64,000 nucleotides of DNA from NCBI GenBank assembly GCA_018398585.1, contig JAGTTD010000001.1, positions 15,626,501-15,690,500 of the forward strand. Direction: 5' to 3'. Origin of the DNA: Simmondsia chinensis. Taxonomy: Eukaryota; Streptophyta; Magnoliopsida; Caryophyllales; Simmondsiaceae. Under the pieces are notes generated by a model. That model had not been told where the DNA came from. It worked only from the letters and a program-made list of their open reading frames with translations, and ran no database searches. This document shows, one piece after another, positions 22,645 through 32,200 of this stretch (position 1 is its first letter; the number at the start of each line of letters is the position of its first letter). Position numbers and translations under genes: made by a program.

Positions 22645-23898
22645 ATGGTATACGCTGATATACCAGATCCAGATGTCTATGATGGTGTACATGGGTCGCT
22701 TACTGCAAAATCTGTGATCCCAACAAAAAAAAGTGATGTTACCTTTGTAATATCACTGAAAACGTCACCAAATCAGTTAAGTGATATTCCTTGGCAAGCT
22801 GGAAGGATGAACCAAGGCGTTTTCACTGCTGAGCATTGTCTTACAGTTCCAAAACCACTTGTTGAGGCTGCAGAATTAACAAATTTAGATCAATGTATAC
22901 TCAAGTCCACCTTTAAGCATGCTGGAAAGTTAATTCAGGTCCAGAACATCCCCAATGTAGAGGCTTTACAAGGTCTCTTATGTTGGGTAAAGAATTATGA
23001 ATATACAGTGGCTGAAAGGCACCATCAGCATGCCGATCGACAAGATGGGAATGATTTATTTCCTCATTCGATGGAAGTTGTGAGTGCAAATTCTTGTATG
23101 GAGCCTCGTAATGACTCGAAGAAGGTAGATCATGCTTATAACAAGCTGCAACTCGAGGCTATGTTGGAGAAAAGGTTAAATCCAGCTGCCAAGTCTTGCT
23201 TCTCTGTTCATCAGAGACAAAATTTCATTTCTGGGCAAGCTAGAGCACTAACTCAGGACCAAAACAACATCATCTTGGTGGCTTTGCAAGGTTCCTTGAG
23301 TGGAGTAAGTTGTTACGTAGTTCTAATGGCAAAAATGCACTATCGGCATGCCGATTGGCAGGTTCGGAATGGTTTATTCTTTTATTTGGGGAGCATTATG
23401 ACTTATTCCAATGCAAAATCAAGTGTTAAGTCGCCTTCTGGGCCAAGAGAAGATTTTCAGGCTGATTTGAAGCCAAAACAAGTCGAATTTCTGCAGAAGA
23501 AGTTAAATCAAGTTGCCAATATTTGCTTCCAAGACCAGCTGAGTCCAGAACTCAATTTGAGTATAACGCTTGAGTTTGGTTTTGTTATTGCTGATAAATC
23601 CTTAAAGCTCTTTGGAATCAAGCATCCCAGGAAGAATTTAGAGGACCTTATGATAACACATTACAATTTGGAGGACATTTCTACTGGGTCGTTGGCCATC
23701 CAAGTCATGAGCAAAGCTAAAACTGCTGGATCACATAGAGTCATTCTGCTGCAACCGGATTCAGTCAGATCAAAGAAGATGCTGCAGCTCATCAACAAGA
23801 AGGTTCAAGAGGTGCTAGTCAATTGGGGCAACTTAAACTTTACAACATGGGAGGACTACAACTTCTTGAAGAGCCTATTTCCGAGCTTCACTTCTTGA
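22645..23898 (+). CDS. ORF2: duplicated integrase C-terminal-like protein
   Basis: An uninterrupted 417-codon ORF occupying the place of RT-RNase H-integrase. The C-terminus (about residues 385-415: VQEVLVNWGNLNFTTWEDY, then LKSLFPSF) matches the chromodomain-like end of Ty3 integrases ('VLVQW...ATWED...FP'). Two related blocks, from ALQGLLCWV at about 22963 and ALQGSLSGV at about 23281, share the pattern H-x-HADxQ-x2-N-x-LF ... KxLN-x2-A-x2-CF, also visible at DNA level. The second resembles the 'MK-ADxxR-F-GD-V-L' integrase tail. The first 100 residues are unrecognised. No YxDD, DDE or HHCC motif is present, so it cannot supply polymerase or integrase activity. Whether it is expressed is unknown. 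Confidence 0.6.
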   Translation: MVYADIPDPDVYDGVHGSLTAKSVIPTKKSDVTFVISLKTSPNQLSDIPWQAGRMNQGVFTAEHCLTVPKPLVEAAELTNLDQCILKSTFKHAGKLIQVQNIPNVEALQGLLCWVKNYEYTVAERHHQHADRQDGNDLFPHSMEVVSANSCMEPRNDSKKVDHAYNKLQLEAMLEKRLNPAAKSCFSVHQRQNFISGQARALTQDQNNIILVALQGSLSGVSCYVVLMAKMHYRHADWQVRNGLFFYLGSIMTYSNAKSSVKSPSGPREDFQADLKPKQVEFLQKKLNQVANICFQDQLSPELNLSITLEFGFVIADKSLKLFGIKHPRKNLEDLMITHYNLEDISTGSLAIQVMSKAKTAGSHRVILLQPDSVRSKKMLQLINKKVQEVLVNWGNLNFTTWEDYNFLKSLFPSFTS

Positions 23899-23927
23899 GG
23901 ACAAGAAGCTTCTCAAGAGGGAGGGAA

Positions 23928-24359
23928 TGTTACAAATTAATAAATTTCACTTGTAATACATTTAATTTCTTAGTATTATTTTGTATTAGAGTCTATATGA
24001 TGTAACACAACTTAAAATAGCACCGGTTAAAATAAGTGTAAGCAAAATATCAGCACAAATATCTGCAGTGCACAGGCAAAGCACTGTGCTGAATTAGTTG
24101 TTGATGTTTTGGCGGGAATGACAGTTACAAGCAGGGAATGAGTGGGATTTTCAGCTGGGAATTTCCTTACCTAATTCTGTGTATAAATTGAGAGCTTAAT
24201 GTGCATTTTTGATCATCCAATGAAATGAAATCTTATTCCTAAGGAAAATTCTCTAATTCTCATCTCCTTTCTCTATTTTCTCATCCCCTTCACTTCTTTT
24301 CTCATCTCAAACTCTCTTCTACAAGGTTAGATTTCCAAATTAATTTTGGGAAGCTAACA
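23928..24359 (+). repeat. 3' LTR of Ty3-type element B
   Basis: TGTTACAAATTAATAAATTT to GGGAAGCTAACA, 432 bp, preceded by the purine tract 'aagagggaggga'. Second TSD copy ATTTC follows. Confidence 0.92.
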
Positions 24360-24364
24360 ATTTC

Positions 24365-25113
24365 TCTTGGGAATTTCATCGAATACCTTGAACGTAATCT
24401 CTAAACTATTCAAATTACAACAACAACTTAAAATTGCATTTCAAGAACAGACATAAACAATTAATAGTACACATTAGTACAAGCTTAACATGTGATAAGG
24501 ATATAATAGAGTTGAATAGATTGTAAGAAAGATTGACTAATGTTTAGGCATAGCAACGAAAGAGAGAGTAATTAGAAAAATTTTACAAAACCAATGATAT
24601 CGTGCCGTGGTCAAGGCCATTGTCCTAAAAGACAATTTTACCATTGCTCCGATGCACACAGTATAACCGGCAGCCGTCCTCCAGGATTAACACGATCCGA
24701 CTTTTAATGTGCCCTTGTTAATTGCCAGGTAGGAGTGCCTTGAACTTTGCCCAAATTTTAGGAGAGAGAAAAAACCGAGAGAGAGAGAGACTGAGAGGCT
24801 GAGAGTGTATATTTTTGGTTGTTATTGCTAATGGCATATATATAGCATAGAAAACGGTAACAAGCATTAAAAAAACGGGTGTAATGAATTCCAACGGCTA
24901 TAAACGGTAACAAGCATTAAGTCATCGGCTGTAATGAATTCCAACGGCTATAAACGGACGTAATAAATTTCAACGGCTATATTGTCATTTAATTTCCAAC
25001 GGTCGCAATTTTAATGACCCTAAATGGCTAGTAGCAGTAAATAGTCAGTAAATAGGTGCGGTTAAACTATTTTTCTATAGCAATTATGTTTAACTTGTAT
25101 CATTTTTCCAACA
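24365..25113 (-). repeat. LTR (5' in element sense), part 2
   Basis: Continuation of the LTR cut by element B, from 'tcttgggaatttcatcgaa' to 'tttttccaaca'. It parallels 13867-14617, including the (GA)n run and the repeated 'caacggctataaacgg' segments. Confidence 0.8.
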
Positions 25114-25720
25114 CTCTTGGCGCCCTAATGTAAGTAGCATTTTCAATAGAACTTTAAGGAATGAAAAAATATTTGCTATATAATATGAGTTCATGCTATA
25201 TTATAATTTCAACGTATAGGTGAAACATTTCATAATACATGGTTGTATAAAAGCATTCAACACCACAGACGATTTATGGTATCCGTCTTGCAAACAATGT
25301 AAGGCAAAGGTCAAAATTGATAATGGCAAGTTCTGGTGCTCGAAATGCAAATGTCATAATGCTATAATGGAATTCAAATACATAACTATTCACATTATAA
25401 TTACAAGCTCTATAAAAATTTATGTACTTATCACAATTTAATCTATTTTGGTATAGATTTGAATTCAAGGTACAATTGAAGATCAATACCATACCCAAAA
25501 TAAGCCTCACATTTTTTGGCAAGCAGGGAAAGTTTCTTCTACAATACATTGCGATCGAATTAGCTGAAAAGACTGCACATGTATCATATAAATTGTATTA
25601 CATACAAAAAAACATGTCCTTGAACATATCATGAAATAACAAATAAAATGTATACAGCCCTTGGGAGACAAGGTGCTGTTCACGTACTTACATAAATTTT
25701 TAGACAAACCAGCAATATTT
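25114..25720 (+). pseudogene. RPA1-like gene of the Helitron, zinc-ribbon end
   Basis: ORF 25220-25441 contains GCIKAFNTTDDLWYPSCKQC, then KAKVKIDNGKFWCSKCKCHN. The C-x2-C...C-x2-C spacing with the preceding Trp-Tyr fits the zinc ribbon in the C-terminal DNA-binding domain of RPA70-type proteins ('W-Y-x-C-x2-C...C-x2-C'). It is the missing end of the gene begun at 9.1 kb; RPA70 binds single-stranded DNA. The downstream part has no secure frame. Confidence 0.7.
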
Positions 25721-26290
25721 ATTGTGGAGGTCCCTCAAAGCCTAACTATTACATTATACGTAATTGTAAAACTTATTACACAGGTTATCTAGGAAGAAAA
25801 ATGCTACTTACATAGGTTATCTCGGAAGAAAAATGCTACTACCTAAGTAATCCACCGTCAATAGCAGAACAAGGTCACGAACAAAGAAATACATAATATG
25901 ATTCAAGCAGTGGCCATATTCATGCAACAAGATGACTTACTCAAAAGTAAATATAACATCAATTACATTCATTGTATTGCTAACATCTTAACTTTGATAC
26001 AGGACACCTACAGATCAATAATTAAACGATCAAATGTTGTTTACACGGAAGAATGTCAATTGTATAATAGATTTATAAAACGATTACAATGTAATACACT
26101 TGAAAAAAAAAACTTAGTTACTTTCCATTGCAAAAAATTGATAATACATATTACATACTGTATATAATACGTAGACATCAACCATGCTTGGCATAGGAAT
26201 AAACTAGTCCTTTTGAACTTTGAAAATTGAAATTATTTATTCAAAAATTTTTCCCCCTTTTTAAAGGGCCGGAACCATTTTATACAAAAA
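25721..26290. other. Helitron tail or intergenic DNA
   Basis: Includes a tandem repeat of about 31 bp (25778-25841: 'caggttatct-ggaagaaaaatgctact' twice). A possible Helitron 3' end 'ataaactagt' lies at 26198-26208, but no good hairpin precedes it, so the terminus is not assigned. ORF 25898-26167 is not recognised. Confidence 0.35.
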
Positions 26291-26297
26291 AAATTGT

Positions 26298-26382
26298 CAC
26301 GTGGCACATGAACTCCAGAACACGTGGCAGCACCTCAGCGAAAAAAGAGGCGTAGAGAGAGACAGGGCGGAGAAGACGTGGC
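26298..26382 (+). promoter_or_regulatory. G-box/ABRE-like cluster upstream of the ankyrin-RCC1 gene
   Basis: CACGTGGC at 26298-26305 and 26321-26328, and GACGTGGC at 26375-26382, within 85 bp. ACGT cores of this form are bound by plant bZIP and bHLH factors. They lie about 300-400 bp before the presumed transcription start, so they may regulate the gene at 29023. Confidence 0.55.
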
Positions 26383-26494
26383 AGCAAAGACCCTACTCCG
26401 ACACACGTTAATTCCTGAAAAGTCCGAGGGCATTCTCGTCCACAAACCAAAATAAATTTTGTTATTCTAATTCCAAAATTACCCCTCCAAATTT

Positions 26495-26659
26495 TTTATT
26501 TTTTATTTAAGTTTTTTTTTTTCATGGTAAAGATCGGGGGAGTAAATTCCTTAAAAGCCTCAATTAAGAGGCCCACCTTCAAGGCAAGTGGGAATCGAAC
26601 CCAACACTTCTCGAATGAATCCTAATATTACAAATTACTATGCCAACACCCTAATGAGC
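26495..26659 (-). mobile_element. SINE, minus strand, in the promoter-proximal region
   Basis: Flanked by a perfect 17-bp duplication ATTACCCCTCCAAATTT (26478-26494, 26660-26676). In minus sense it has a B-box 'gggttcgattccc' and ends in an A-rich tail (the T-rich start on + strand). 165 bp. It lies between the G-box cluster and the pyrimidine-rich leader, so it has moved the gene's upstream elements apart. Confidence 0.85.
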
Positions 26660-26676
26660 ATTACCCCTCCAAATTT

Positions 26677-29022
26677 CCAGAGTCTCAACTTCCATTCCCC
26701 TCTGCAAATCTCTCTTTCCCTCTCTCTCTCAATCCGCTGCGTTTATTCTTTTAAGGTGCGAAGGTATATTCGAGGGGACTACATTCTGCTTGCAACTGAA
26801 AACTCATATTTTTTTCACCTTATTTATTTATGTGAAATCCAGAGAAAATTCTATCGGAAGAACAAAGGGAAGCCCCTTGTTGATTTTCTGTTTTTCTTCA
26901 TTTTCTCTCTCTAATTCCTGTCAGGTTTTTCCTTTTTCCTCATATCTTTAATGGGTTGTTCATGTTTTTGTGTTTTTGTTTATGAATTTGAGGATTTGTT
27001 TGATTGATGGGTGGTTTTATCATTTTGTTTTGGTACAATTTGTGGTCTTCTCTTGTTAGTTTCTTCATATGCCAATCTAGGGTTTTTGTTTTATTTGGAC
27101 TGTGCAAAGATCTAATCGTCGTTGTGAATGATCTGGGTTCTGGTGTTTAACTTCTTTTTTTCAGGGGACATTCTCGGTAGCTGTTGTAGAATGTTGAATT
27201 TGGCACCCATTTGTTTATGCCGTTTTCTTCTTTGGTCATTGTGAATCTGTTGATATGTGCCTTTGGTTTTGTAATCATAGGTTCTATACATTTGATCCGA
27301 GTTCTTTTAAATGGTGATTCGATTCATCCTTTTAGGAGTTATTTTCCCCTTTTTTTGTTCAGTAAGGTGTTGTTTTTCATAAATTTGAGGTTTGTGGTCC
27401 TTTTAACGATTATGTTTTTGGGAATACTATTATACATTTTCTTTTTAGTTAACTCTGTTGACAGTTCAGGCTGGGATGGTCTTTGTTTTTGGTAGGTGGT
27501 AATTTCTGGGGTTAGGTGGCAGAATTGATTGGATGGAGATTCTTTATGTAGTTCAGTTTTGAGATTTAGTTCGATGCTTTGGGGGGCAGAACGGGGTATT
27601 ACTTGGGTTTAAAGCAATGATGCATTGCGAGCTTAATTACTCTTGATATTCTACTTTCCTATTGTGTTTATGCTTGTAACCCTGGAAAGAAAAGAACGCG
27701 AATCTTTACCAACGTTCCCAATTAAGTTGGCTCGTGTGGAAGGTTTTACGTGTATACAATGCTGGTTATGCGTGGATGTGATTTTCTTCTTGCAACCAAA
27801 GAATGAGTAAAATATTGATGTCATTCATACGGATACTTTTTCTATGATGGTTTGCCTGCTTGGTGTCTCCCTGTGCATATTTCATTGTGTTTGTGTGTGT
27901 GATACGAGCCAAAGTGGGATTTGGTGTACAGAAGGACGCCATCCCATTAGTCCCCACCCGCTCGGGCTACTATCGTTAAGTATCCTACCTGCCCACTCAT
28001 CACCCGCCAAGCTCATCTTAGGTAGACACATATATGGCGGTGACCCTTCTCTCGATCCTCGAGGACGAGGATCTTTTCAAGGGGGCGGTATTGATACAAA
28101 CCTGGCGTCTCCGCTACCGCCAAGCTCTTCTCATCTGAGACCGTCAAGGCCCATACGCCATCTTTCCCATTAAAGCCAACATGGGTCCCCAACCGCCAAC
28201 CCGTTCTCCACCCGGCATCTAGCTCTACCACCTTCTAGATCTTTCCACCAATTGCCACCTCAGCACCCCTTACTAGTATAAATAAGTAGAGAGGTCTTTA
28301 GGGTTAGATATGCTAATTGTGATAAGAGTTGTTATGCTCTCTCTCTCTCTTCCCCCAATGTTTCTCTAGTTTCTCCCCCCTTCTTCTATGCCCCCTCCCC
28401 TTTGTTTTATGTAAAACCTCCATTATTGGAGCTTATTTTATCGATATACATATTTAGCTTATGATTTCAATTGATTAAAGCTAAATTATATTTTGGTTTG
28501 TATCAGTGCATGTTTACACCATTTATATTCTTGTACTTCAAGAGTCTCTCTATGGTTTTATGTGAAACTGTCAAATTTCTTTTTGAAATATATGCCTCAT
28601 TGATTACTGAGTTGCAAATGCAGGATGGCATAAGATTGATTGTCTTGGAGCTTATTATGGATCACAGCATGAGATAGGAGAATCTTTAATTGGCATCTAG
28701 ATACAGCGTTTTATTATTTTCTTGGGAAAAGATGCAAGTTATGACAATCAATGTTGTGAAGAAGGTGGAAGCAGCATAAATATCAGTGATTGTTATTTGT
28801 GATATCGGTAACCATGGCTCCATTTTCAGACCTCTGAGCAACTATTAGAAACCCTGATATGATGGATTAGACAAAGCAAATTTGTCGGGGTGCATTGGCC
28901 TTGAGTTACTGCTTTAGAGGGTGGCTTTGCAACCTGTTTCCGGAGCATCTATTTCGTAAAAACTGTTCTATGGTCTTCCTACTTTGAGAAATTATAATAA
29001 AATATTTATTCATATTATTTTG
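26677..29022 (+). other. Presumed 5' UTR and leader intron of the ankyrin-RCC1 gene
   Basis: A CT-rich leader (26690-26755) ends 'ttttaag' followed by a GT donor, a possible first non-coding exon. A possible acceptor 'gcag' at 28619-28622 would start the second leader exon running to the ATG at 29023. The long intron holds a Ty3-type remnant (27900-28455). Transcript ends are inferred, not shown. Confidence 0.4.
27900..28455 (+). mobile_element. Ty3-type remnant with one LTR
   Basis: 'cctcgaggacgaggatcttttcaagggggcgg' at 28058-28089 (described, long) is the usual pol-end plus polypurine tract of Ty3 elements. It is followed at 28092 by TGATACAAACC, a likely LTR with 'agtataaataag' (about 28275) as TATA box, ending near 28453. 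No second LTR was found. Confidence 0.55.
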
Positions 29023-29295
29023 ATGGAACAATCACCCTCATCTGAAGGGCAAAAGCATATTCAAACTCATGGTCGTAAGTCTTTATTGGGTGTGAGTCAG
29101 AAAGACTTGTGGCTTATTGTGAGAGAGGGTTCATTGGCTGATGTGGAATCGGCCTTGGCGCAACTGAAGAAGAGTGGTGGTAATATCAATTTAAGGAACA
29201 CTTTCGGCCTTACTCCTCTGCACATTGCTACATGGAGAAATCACATTCCTATTGTTAGAAGGCTACTTTCTGCTGGTGCGGACCCTAATGCTAGG
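29023..29295 (+). CDS. Coding exon 1: start and first ankyrin repeat
   Basis: 91 codons, phase 0 end. Contains SQKDLWLIVREGSLADVESA and GLTPLHIATWRNHIPIVRRL, a textbook ankyrin helix pair, ending AGADPNAR before GT. Intron 1 (29296-32682) is 3.4 kb and holds no gene I recognise, only a poly-A run at about 29982-29999. Confidence 0.92.
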
Positions 29296-32200
29296 GTGTG
29301 TTGGTCTTTGCTTACTCTTTTTAAATTTAATGTGCCTTCCTTCCCCTTATGCTTGTTTTTGCTAGACGCCTTGTATGTGCAAATGTTGACACTTTCATTA
29401 CTGGCTCAAGAAGTTTGATCTGACATCTTTGTTGTTCGTTGATCTGACATTGTATTGAAGTACTTATTCAATAACATCTCTTTTCTTCGTTAAATATGTA
29501 GATCAGGAACTTGTGATATATTTTTCTCTCTTAAGTGATTATTTTTCCTGTTATTTGGGAAATAGCATAAAGAGGAAACGAGAGAGCTTGCAATCAAAGA
29601 AATACTGCGTAGTCTGGAAACGTTTACGATAATTTTTCTTCTACCAAGGAGAAAAATGAAAAATAGGTTGATACTAGTTTATCTTTGAGAGGAAAAGAAA
29701 ATAGCAAAAAGAGGAATCTTGGACAGATATCAAGTCCGAACATTTCGCTGACACTAGAGTATATCAATCCGGCAATTTTCTTGAGTTATGATCAAGCGTT
29801 GTTGGATAAGTTACATGGCTATGAAAAACCATTATTATCTTGAAGAAGTATCACAATCTTGTTGCCAACAAACTTGTACAGGCTGGCACTGCCGAAGCTA
29901 GGGCTAAACAACTGGTGGTTGTTGCCCCTTTGATATGAAAATTTTTGAAAAATGGTATTGTATTTTACCACTTGTCCTAGTTAAAAAAAAAAAAAAAAAG
30001 ATTGCATGTAATATTTTTACGAATTTCTAAGACGGAAAATATTTGTGATCTTTTGTAAAAATTGTATTGTAAATTATTCTTTATGTACTTAAATTTTGCA
30101 GTATTTTCTTACACCATCCTATTTCAATGCTCTGGTTTTTTTGGTATAAGCCCATTCGTTTAAATTTTAGTCATCTTAATATAAAATTGTATATAATATT
30201 AATACATCATTTGTTGTCTATTTTGAATATTCTTACCATTGCCCCAAACGAAAAAGTATTTCTGGATCTGTCACTAACCGCTGGATTCCCTATTCTTTTT
30301 GCTATGAACATTTTTTTTTTACCTTTACTATAATTCTGCAATTAGCTGGGTGACTGTAGCTAAAATAATGGGGTATAGAATTGAAAGGATCAAGAGGGAA
30401 TTCTTTTGCCTGGGTCGGAGGGTTAGTCCTGGAGATGATTCAGTTGAGATGGGGCGGTGAGACTAAGCTAAAAGCATGACTTACCCAGAGATTGAATGGA
30501 AGATAATTATGTCATGATATTTCTCAGAATTTGGGTTTCTGATTGCCCGTGCTTGTGGGAGGTAGTTATGTCACTTAAGCACAAAGATTTACTCCTTTGG
30601 CATAATGCGATTCATAGTAGGTATAATCTCCAACTGAATGAATGGCATCCTAAGGCAAATGTCTCTCACGTGAGCCCCGGATAGGTGTTCACATGGTTGT
30701 TACTGTTTGCCATAAATTGCCGATTTGAAAATTAAAAGGGGAGACTAATTTGGAATGGAAAGATACTTGATACTCCTGTTTCTACTTTTACTGGGGAGGA
30801 GGATTAGAGGGTGGTGACTGGGTCATTCGGTTGCTGGATCTTTTTGGGTTTGATTTTTTTACCAAATGATATTGAACCTTGCATACTTCAATCCATGTAG
30901 TCAGACCGTTTTTATTGGGAAAAAAGGCTCAAGAGTGTTGTATTTTGATCATGGATGTCTGTGGAGCATTTCTACAATAGTATTCTATACTTGATTCTTG
31001 CAATAAAAAATTTTGTAATTCCATTTCAATCACTATGAGGAAATGAGTTCGCTGTTGCTTGAATGCATACCTTTTTCTGAGTATTTTTTTTTTTCAAACT
31101 GCCTACCACCAATGTTTTAATTGCCTTTTCTTTCATTTGTAAACAGTTCCATCCGATGTTAGAGCGTTTATTCCAGTATTTACCTAAAGTTGCAGAAATA
31201 GAGGCTTTTCAAGGAGCTTCCCACCTGATATTTGAATGCTTTTGTCACTCTATAGTGGTGTGTTTAATGAGAGCTTGTTTCTTCGCTGTTTCTACTTGTG
31301 GGATCTTTCGATCAGCTTTTTGCGGTGTCCTAAGCGGTCTTCATTGTGTCTAGCTGGTAGCCATCTTGGAGCTGATCGTTATGCAGGATTTTTAGGAGGT
31401 TTTGTGTTCTTGTTGGGAGTTGTGTGATGTTGCCAATTATTGAGTGCCTCTGGAATGAGTGGAATGCTGGGAATTTCAATTGGAAGATTCTTCTATTTAT
31501 GCATGTAGACTGATTTCGCCTATATGTGCTTCTTTCGGGGATATGCTAATCATCTTTTTGAATGGTTGACCTTAAATTGTATTCTGTGCAAGCAGAGTGC
31601 TTGTGCGTTTGGATCTTCAAGTTCCGGGTTGTATTTTGGGAGAGTTATTGTTGTCTATCTTACATTTGTCTTTTTTATAGAACTCTTGTTATATCTTTAG
31701 ATGAAGTTTGTAGTCAATCAATCCTGTCTTCAGCTATCTGAGGATTCTGGGTGCTATTTATGTGGATTAGGTTTGAAGTATTAAGCTTGGTTATGTCTGG
31801 TTCCATGTGTTCCCTTTAATACACTTATCTTTTAGCTTCAGCAGAAAAGATTTTACTGTACTGATTAAATTCGGGATGGAAATATAGCTTGTAAAGAAGA
31901 CGGTGCCCATGTTGGAAATTGAGTTTATTGGAGGGAAGACAATGGTTGGCTTGTTTTGATTTCTGAAACGTTGAATGGATGAAGAGGGAATGGCCTTATT
32001 TACTGGATAATTACTTTCCTCTACACTGGACTTAAGCGGTTGCACAACTAACTTAAATTGAACCGGATCTTTTCTTGATTTAAGTATGGATTTTTACCTT
32101 GCTGTGGACGCTGCTCTTGATACTGCACTGCAGTGGCGTACGCTGTAATTATTTGTAGTGCCGTGTTTCTTACTTGAACTACAAGTTAACTATGCATTGG

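Larger units (their letters stand above)
20032..24359 (+). mobile_element. Ty3-type LTR element B, young and internally deleted
   Basis: Both LTRs are 432 bp and differ at seven positions by my count (about 1.6%). The TSD ATTTC is perfect (20027-20031 and 24360-24364). PBS TTGGTATCAGAGCC at 20464, polypurine tract 'aagagggaggga' before 23928. Internal region: gag with a zinc knuckle, protease, then ORF2 made of integrase C-terminal-like sequence. RT, RNase H and the integrase catalytic core are absent. Low LTR divergence means a recent insertion, roughly one million years at commonly assumed plant rates (inference). Confidence 0.92.
13771..25113 (-). mobile_element. Minus-strand LTR element, non-coding, nested host
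   Basis: A pair of about 845-bp LTRs encloses about 5.3 kb without any recognisable gag or pol on either strand. With an element-sense polypurine tract but no protein, it resembles a large non-autonomous LTR derivative. No convincing PBS or TSD was found (flanks GTACT and CTCTT differ), so one end may be rearranged. It carries a Mutator-type element (17989-18866), and Ty3-type element B inside its right LTR. Confidence 0.65.

Noticed and set aside
13771..25113. Perfect TSD for the minus-strand LTR element
   Set aside because: Flanks GTACT and CTCTT do not match, and no PBS is recognisable beside 19938; the element call rests on the LTR pair and polypurine tract only.
26196..26210. Helitron 3' end 'aaactagt' after the RPA zinc ribbon
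   Set aside because: CTAG-T is present, but no convincing GC hairpin lies just before it, unlike the clear terminus at 43971.
31156..31427. Hydrophobic ORFs in intron 1 of the ankyrin-RCC1 gene
   Set aside because: Ordinary T-rich intronic sequence; frames overlap, no domain, and exons 1 and 2 join in phase without them.
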